DNA of 64,000 nucleotides from Psilocybe azurescens (lineage: Eukaryota; Basidiomycota; Agaricomycetes; Agaricales; Agrocybaceae). The position numbers and the translations under genes are program-made. Shown here one piece after another: positions 57,308-64,000 of the stretch (its first letter is position 1; each line of letters begins with the position of its first letter). The notes under the pieces are model-generated. The model made no database searches. It had not been told where the DNA came from and was given only the letters and a program-made list of their open reading frames with translations. Where the stretch lies: assembly GCA_023853785.1 (NCBI GenBank), contig JAJIRX010000265.1, positions 1 through 64,000 on the forward strand. Direction: 5' to 3'.

Positions 57308-60300
57308 CAGTGTTGGCATCACCATCCCCACGCGTGTACATCCATGCCCACGATTTAGTGGATTCCCACATGGCTAGCCATGCCCCACGGTTGTGGGCAT
57401 GGGGATTCCCACCCTTGCGAGGGGCGGCCCGAGCCCCTGTGCCACCGGCATATAGGCCAGCGCCAATTTACCAATCGCAGTTTACTCGCAAATGGACTGC
57501 CATAACTCTGACCAGCCAGATAGAAAATATAGCATTCCATTACCTCGGTATAACTTAGATATTACTTATTGTATTAGATAGGAGAAATTGAAGATATATT
57601 TGGAGGAGATTCTGTGTAGAGCAAGAAATTAGGGTGTGCTGTCGGTGAAAGTGCTCAAATATAAATTAAAACCAACACATTGAAGGTATAACATCGGAAT
57701 TACAGTACCAGAGACTATATTTAACAGTCTATCACCTTGCAGTTGGTTTTAAAAATTTACCAAGAGGTTGAAATTTCGGAATTAAACTTGACTGAAACTT
57801 CGGAAGTGTTCATTTATTTTAGGTGATCACCAATATATAAAGCCTCAACTTGTTGAACTCTCTCGTCAAATAACCTCTTCATATCTTTGCTCTCAGTGAA
57901 CCATGCCACCTCCAACATGGGGCCATGAATTTTTCTTGATCATCCGCAGGCAAAAACAATACCAAAGCTGCATGCAGCTTATACATCTGACAAGATGGAC
58001 CGGAAGAAAATAATGTGTAGATCCTGCTACCCTAATTTTGTCAAGGCCATGCAGGATCAAGATGAAGCAGACACCCTTTCAGGCCAGAGAACATCTGTGC
58101 GCACATTGGACATGATTGAGGCTGCTTGTAAGTAATTTCTCACTTCCAAATTAGGATTGTGGCGCACATCTAATTTATTGTCTTTTCTACAGTGTGGGGT
58201 GAAGGTCCTAATGCACGGTGGATTGTTTCACGTCCCGAGAATTTACTTCGTCACCTGAAAAATTGCAAATTTGTTGTGGACTCTGTGTCTGATCGGGCTG
58301 CCAATATATGCTATGAGAAAGGTTTGACCAAAAGTCCTCCTTGTCCTCGCAGTACTTCTCTTTCTCAAATCAGTGCCTCTGGATCTGTTCTTGGTTTGAT
58401 GGCTGGTCCCTCCTCATTGGGTTATGATGGCCACCCATCTCCTCTCCAAATTTCTCCTCAAAGCCTTCCACCTGTTCCTTTTCCAAGCCATTCACCAAGT
58501 CCTGGCCTTACTGGAATATCTATCAGTCCTCAAAACTCCGCTTTTTTAATGCCACCACCAAGCCACACACCTAGCCCTTTAGTTTCAAATTTTCAGTCAC
58601 TTCCATTTGCCCCATTGCCTTCAGAAAATTCAAGAAAGCATGCCCGACTTGGAAGCCAGGGACAAGAGCTATCAAGACAATCTAGCTTGCCTAATGTCAC
58701 TTGGACAGCAGAAAATCAAACTCGCCTTGGTATGCGGATTGCACGTATTACTGTGTCTTGTGGGTTCCCTTACTCTTGGGTGGAGAATCCGGAATGGGTC
58801 GCACTTCTCAATGAATTTATTCCTATGGCAAGACATTACAGTAGACGGCAGTTATCCAACAATCTCATCTCTGAAGAAATTGCAAAATATTGCAACTTGG
58901 CCAAGCAGAGCTGTGCTGGTACTCTAGCATCCATGCAATATGATGGATGGACGGGTATTAATTACCACCATTTATTGGCATTCATGATTATGACAGGGAA
59001 TAGAGAGGTAAGGTATTTCCACTAATATTCAGTTTAAATGATGCATTAACAAGAATTTTTAAAAAGGTGTTTACAGTTAAGGTCTTCGACACATCTTCTG
59101 AAAGGAAGACAGCCGAAAACCTAGTTCAGGAGATTATACAAGTCATGGAATTACTCCGGTACTGATTGGAAGGTGGAGGTTATTGCAATCACCTCTGATG
59201 CTGCTGGGGAAGCCAAGAAGGCTCGCTGACTGTGTGTTGAAGCTAATGAATCGCTGATTGCGCCCTGACTGTTGGGCACACCAGGTAAGTAAAGACTTCT
59301 AAATTTTAAATCTCTCACTTATTATTAAAATTTTTAGAATGCTCTTGTTGTTGGGGACTATATGCGGGCATCAGCAACTTTACTTACATTTGCTGAGAAG
59401 GCAAATGAGGTCATCACTTGGCTCCGGAGCAAAACTCAAGTGCTTGCTCTTTTACGGGATGTTCAAGAAGGAATGAGAGCCTCAAATCCTACTGGCCGCA
59501 TTTTGGCAGTTATCCGTCCAGTTGTAACTCGCTGGACTGCCTACTACCTGGCCTATCAGCGCTTGCTAGAGCTTCACCTTCTACTTCAAGTCCTAATACA
59601 ACAACACCGTGACCGACTACTACAGGGTACTGCAGCCAGTCGTCGAAAGGCTCAAGAAATAATTAAAATTATGGAAAACGCAGTGTTTTGGCAATCTCTT
59701 GCACGGTAGATATATTGCTGTTATATATATAAATACACTTATGCTGATTGCAAATTTTAAACATATAGAATTAAATTGCACCTTGAACCTCTTGCCCGCT
59801 CATCATCTATTCTCCAAGCTACCCATGCATGCTTAGACCAAGTTCCAATTGTTTTTGGCTCACTTCTTTGCGAATATCAAGAGATCCGTGACGATACTGG
59901 GGATGATGACCTTATCAATGTCATTGTTGAAAGCATTGAGTGCCGCTGGCAAAGTTGCGACCAGGATGTTTACATTGCTGCCATTATTCTTCACCCTCTT
60001 CTTAAAACAGCACCATTCGCAAAAATCCAATATCTTGCTCCAGCTAATATATGGGGACTTCTCAAACAATTATGGAAGCGGTTCTATAAGGTCAATGCAC
60101 TGTCAGAATTATTTACTGAGCTCAATCACTTCTTCCATGATCAGGACATTTATGCCACACTCCCGATTGGGCAAATCATATTAAACATGAAGCAGAAATC
60201 AAGGTACGATCCTCTGGCTCACTATATTTGGCACAATCATATTTATAAATTAACACAGAAAGAAATACCAGACCCTCTCAAGATGTATAATGGGGTCCAA

Positions 60301-61220
60301 TTTGGAGCATCACCTTCACATCTTCAGACCATTGCCCATCGCATTTTATCCGTCTGTTGCAATTCAGCCTCATGTGAAAGGCTGTTTAGCATGTTTGGCA
60401 ATATTCTCACAAAGCATCGATCACGACTCAGACGTGAGAAACTGACAGACCAGGCTGGACTTAGAATGCATCTTCGTGATGAGCATTTGCAGGAAGGGTC
60501 TGTTCGGAATTGCCTCAAGAGAAAAATCACTTCCCATCATCCTGCTGATCCCAATTCTACTATTACACAACCTCAGAACGATCCCATTTCTGGTGCTTCT
60601 GATGTAGCTGTCTCACCAAATGATCCACCTCCAAGTGCAAGTTCTCACCCTCAGTTCAATGACAAAACCGAGGATGGTACAGCCCAACCCCTGGATGGCT
60701 CAAACATTGACCAATCACCCGGGTCCTTCACATCTATGATTCAAATTTATCACAGGATGCTGCAGCAGTGGAAGAGGAGGAAAGACATACCGCCAATACA
60801 CAAGGTCAAATCTCTCTGGCACAGAAAATTTCATTAAAAGACTTATTTGATTTCAAAAATGCTTACTGGTCTAAAGCAAAGGCATCGACTAATACTAATA
60901 ATCTAGCCGATGAGATGGAGCTACACCAGCTTCTTGACCTTGATGCCGAAGGTGATCCTGATGATTTTGAAGCGGGAAATGACCTTACACATCCCTCAAT
61001 GTTATAAAATATTACTTAGATTTTTTCGAACTCATTTGTACATTAGGAACTAGTCTAAATAATATGTATCTACAAATTTGACGATGCACTTGAATCGATC
61101 ATGACCATCACCACACAATTTCCATATTGGGTATCCCCATGCCCACGTCTTGCGTGGATATCCATACAATCGTGGATATGTGGGGATCCACGTGGATATC
61201 CACAGGCGATGCCAACACTG
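57308..61220 (+). mobile_element. hAT transposon with 13-bp TIRs and near-perfect 8-bp TSD
   Basis: The left TIR CAGTGTTGGCATC (57308-57320) is matched by GATGCCAACACTG (61208-61220). The flanks are gtctgatg (57300-57307) and gtctgaca (61221-61228), six of eight identical, consistent with a hAT target duplication that has aged. Subterminal repeats of the type ccccacg/gtggat(a) fill both ends (57320-57420 and 61130-61205), usual for hAT transposase binding. It encodes one hAT transposase gene on the + strand. Confidence 0.82.
57903..61007 (+). pseudogene. hAT family transposase (BED finger plus dimerisation domain)
   Basis: It would cut and paste the element. Exon 1 (57903-58137) ends in CRSC...FVKAMQDQDEAD and joins through a 55-base intron to exon 2 (58193-59007), which supplies HLKNC, together a BED-type zinc finger. 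Exon 2 continues through a Ser/Pro-rich linker to VSCGFPYSWVENPEWVALLN and MQYDGWTGINYHHLLAF. Then VFTVKVFDTSSERKTAENLV, a one-base gain near 59146 and a stop at 59227 in the region of the DAAGEAKKAR motif, VVTRWTAYYLAYQRLLELHL (59517-59580), an intron at 59706-59768, and the C-terminal part with ILSVCCNSASCERLFSMFGN (60340-60400), the hAT dimerisation signature. A last exon (60754-61007) gives an acidic tail. Two disruptions suggest it is inactive. Confidence 0.82.
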
Positions 61221-61699
61221 GTCTGACAGTTATCGGATCATGGCAGCTTCCCACACCAGTTGACAGATATCAAACATGAACAAACAGCTGTTTGCAAAAC
61301 ATTAACCTGCAGATAATTATGCAAGACCCTGTAGTTCCTTTATTTTTGATACTTTTCTTGTCCAGTTTTGGCTCAAAACAATTCTGGCTCGTCAAAAACA
61401 TTATAGATTCTTGTGCTGAATAGCCTAGGTATTGATAAGTAGACATGAATTGATATATTTTATGCATATACACCACTGGAAGATTCAAATAAAACACTGG
61501 AGAGTTGGACCGTGTTGGGTGCCAGTTTTGTAGTCAAAAATCTTCCTATTTAAACACCAGTGTGGGGGTTATTGAGGAAATTAACAAAGTTGCACGATTC
61601 TTTCACGTGGTGTGACAATTTGTGACTGATCACAAGTCTGCAGCTGCAGCTTGAGCTGCAAAAGTTACAGCTCAACTTTGATCGTCCCTACTATCTAAT

Positions 61700-62125
61700 C
61701 TATGTTTGGGCAGCTCGGCCCAGATGGCCAGAGCTCACTATCACACTGGTTGGTGCTGCTTACAACGAATCATTTTACATTTTACACTAGCTATTGAGAA
61801 TAAGGCAAGATAGAGCTTTCCGCCTTGAACGATGAAGTTGCAATAAAGAATTTCAGTGGTCCATTTAATAGGTAAGCAGTGTTAGCCTCGATCCTTGAAT
61901 AACAAGGAAGCTGTGCATGTGATGAAATTTACTAATGAAAACATTGTGTTGCTCTCAAGCACACCAAATCTCATGCACATTGACACCTTTGCATGTGTTC
62001 TCATCATATTTAATTCACTTCCCTTGAGAGTCACCAACCAAGCTTTCCTGCCCCAGACCAAGATATGAGAGGCATACATACCACCATTCTCCGCACTCAG
62101 TCATAATGGATATCAGCTGCTTGTA
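61700..62125. other. Spacer before NLR3
   Basis: No gene, repeat copy or transposon end is supported in this stretch; short - strand frames (for example 62079-61882) have no homologue in the window. Confidence 0.4.
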
Positions 62126-62127
62126 CA

Positions 62128-63662
62128 ATGTTCAAATATTCAAAAATGTCATGATAAATGGAGGAAATTTCACCTATGCTCAATCATCTGAAGGTATGTC
62201 ACTCCCTTAGTCTTGGTCAATTATCCTCATATATAATTGATGCGTGAGTACAGCCATCAAAATATTGCTGAAGGTATCATCTCTTGGGGCACTCCATAAC
62301 TCTGGAGACCGATTCAACCCTCCCAAATGCCATTCAAACACTCATACTGCTGTCCTTCAGAAGCTCATGGATTGGTTTATTGGGATGTTTGGATGGGATA
62401 GGTTCGTGCTTTGGCTGTATGGTCTGGCAGGCGGAGGAAAATTGGCGATCACATAGACCTTTGCAGAATTATGCGCTGCAAAGAACCACCTTCTCGCCAG
62501 TTTCTTTTCTCTAGGTGAGATCCCTGGTAAAACAATGAAAGGGTTTTTGTCACAAAATTGGTCTATCAATTATGGTTACATATTCCTGAATCTCAGCCAA
62601 TAATCAAAGCAGCTATCAGCAAAAATCCGGCTATCTTTCAGCTCAATTTCGATACACAATTTCGCACATTGTTCCTCAATCCTCTTCTCCAGCTTTCCAA
62701 CGCCAGGCACTTCACATCTGGAACCCTGTTTCCCAAACTAATTATCATTGATGGTCTGGACAAATGCAAAGGCGCTGGATGTTCAGAACACCATTTTGCA
62801 TACCATCTCAAATGCACTCCAGTGTCATCGTTTGACTCTTCCATTTATGTTTCTTCTTGCCAGCCAACCAGAGTATCATCTCACCACATCATTTTCTGTC
62901 ACCTCTCTGCACAGTCTGACTTTTTGTCTTGCACTTGATGACACATACCAGCCAGACAAGGATATCAGACTATATCTGACAGACTGGTTTCATGACATAT
63001 GAAAGACACACATTGTGCGTGACCATCTTCCGGATTCATGGCCATCAGAGGAAGACATAGCCAAATTGGTTCCAAAATCATCAGGTCAATTCATGTATGC
63101 AGCCATGGTCATTAGATACATATGTGTCATTTCCTTGACGTAATCCACTCGATCGCCTCAAAGTCATTCAAGGCCTGCTTCACATCAATGACAATAGGCC
63201 ATATGCCCAACTCAATGCTCTATATATTAATATCCTTTCTGAAGTGGAAGATGTCAAGGCGGTCTTGAGAATTCTAGGGTGGCTATTGTACTGACCAATG
63301 ATACAGATGGCTCTATTGGAACTCTGGGTATCAATGATCTGGAGAGGTTTATGCAACTTACCCCAGGTACTGTTCAGCTCATCCTCATTGACATATTTTC
63401 CGTTGTGGACGCCTCAGACAACAACAAGGCCATCAAATTTCTTCATGCCTCATTCAGTGACTTCCTCATTGATCCAACCCGGTCTTGTCAAATTTTCATC
63501 GATCCCAGTAAAAGACATGAGGAAGTTGCTCATTTCTGTATTTCTGCCATTGAATGTAAGCTTTGATCTTTCTCTTACAAATTTATTTCTGAGCTTCAGT
63601 TTATTTTATATATATGTAGCACTCAACATGGCAACACCTCTGCCAAATCTTGCATACCGGGT
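62128..63662 (+). pseudogene. NACHT NLR gene 3, heavily degraded and truncated
   Basis: An exon 1 relic at 62130-62196 reads IFKNVMINGGNFTYAQSSEG in one frame, then a GTATGT donor. Exon 2 starts near 62278 (SSLGALHNSGDRFNPPKCHS). Walker A is changed to GLAGGGKLA and followed by a stop at 62454. Walker B reads LIIIDGLDKC (about 62740). Later pieces: PEYHLTTSFSVTSLHSLTF, WPSEEDIAKLVPKSSGQF, FMQLTPGTVQLILIDIFSVV and IKFLHASFSDFLIDPTRSCQ. The exon 2 donor GTAAGC at 63559 and acceptor near 63620 are kept, and exon 3 starts LNMATPLPNLAY. The gene is then cut at 63662 by unrelated sequence. At least six frame breaks. Confidence 0.8.
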
Positions 63663-64000
63663 GAAAGTGTGTAAACCATTCTGAGCTTACAATTCATAGT
63701 GAGACACAGAGGCCCTTATTTCTGCGATTGTTATCTGTAATAAACTAGTACATTATACTAGTGAAGGGTAGGAGATACGCCAGACTATTAGGCTTTGAGG
63801 CTTCACTTCCTAGTGGGCCAATGAGCTTAGTAGACCTTACAAACTAACTAAGGTGTAGTGTGGCCTATTAATCAGTGCTACAAATCAAAGACTACCTTTA
63901 GTTTCCTACACAGCTATCAAAGCAACCCTAACCGAGTGCCCAAGGCAATTGCTCATACCATTGATCATGCTATTAGTCCCATGCAAAGAAGCACTCCTAA
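63663..64000. other. Unassigned sequence truncating NLR3
   Basis: Homology to NLR1 and NLR2 stops at gcataccggg. The sequence beyond begins gtgaaagtgtg and has no long frame. It could be the edge of a transposon that continues past the window, but no inverted or direct end is visible here. Confidence 0.4.

Larger units (their letters stand above)
56630..61690. mobile_element. Foldback-like DNA element hosting a hAT insertion
   Basis: The ends form inverted repeats: TAGGGACGATCAAAGTTGAG at 56630 and its complement ending at 61690. The similarity continues inward (gctgcaacttttgc; gcagctgcagctt). A second inner pair lies at 56935-56995 and 61270-61335 (acagggtcttgcataattat and complement). The arms are long compared with the unique core, as in foldback or MITE-like elements. 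Flanking bases do not give a clear 8-bp duplication; a TA dinucleotide on both sides is possible. The middle has been split by the hAT at 57308-61220. Confidence 0.65.

Noticed and set aside
1..64000. CRISPR arrays, operons, bacterial promoters
   Set aside because: Intron-rich fungal DNA; no regularly spaced short repeats of that kind.

Overview
The window looks like a repeat-rich, gene-poor stretch of an Agaricomycete (mushroom-forming basidiomycete) genome. The basis is short GT-AG introns of roughly 46-140 bases, NACHT proteins of the agaric nwd2 type, a CxC2-type KDZ transposase fragment, and Penelope-like retroelements with an EN-less, YIDD-type reverse transcriptase. Almost every recognisable gene is broken, duplicated or both. 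I see no intact housekeeping gene, no tRNA and no rRNA.

1-10.2 kb: two head-to-tail Penelope-like elements (A, left end cut by the window; B, complete), both on the + strand. Each has an ORF1 with a Lys-rich tail and an RT ORF. Both are broken by frameshifts. Long terminal direct repeats start and end in CCCAAA-like tracts, and each of the four repeats carries a hammerhead-ribozyme core. Element B is inserted in a KDZ transposase gene (10.2-10.7 kb, - strand).

11-24.4 kb: four multi-exon genes of families I do not recognise (11.06-13.92 +, 14.15-16.84 -, 17.10-17.92 +, about 19.2-20.3 -), then a gene-poor stretch and a probable HNH-type nuclease gene (22.85-24.39 -). A solo LTR with a perfect 5-bp target duplication lies at 24.50-24.87 kb.

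24.9-56.3 kb: an array of segmental duplications. The repeating order is a conserved non-coding block, a decayed SEC61-alpha gene (protein translocon subunit), an NLR upstream region, and a NACHT-type NLR gene. There are four large SEC61-alpha pseudogene copies (27.9, 35.8, 41.1, 52.3 kb) plus a 3' scrap (43.5 kb), two nearly full-length but frameshifted NLR genes (30.5 and 45.4 kb), and one NLR collapsed to a 58-codon relic (56.1 kb). A short two-exon gene with a signal peptide occurs twice (38.9, 50.4 kb). NLR1 carries a second solo LTR.

56.6-61.7 kb: a foldback-like DNA element with long inverted arms, into which a hAT transposon (57.308-61.220, BED finger plus hAT dimerisation region) has inserted. 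62.1-63.7 kb: a third, badly degraded NLR, cut off at 63.66 kb by unrelated sequence.

The region reads as an NLR birth-and-death cluster that has repeatedly carried along a SEC61-alpha gene and been colonised by transposons. All family calls come from motifs read by eye; no database search was run.
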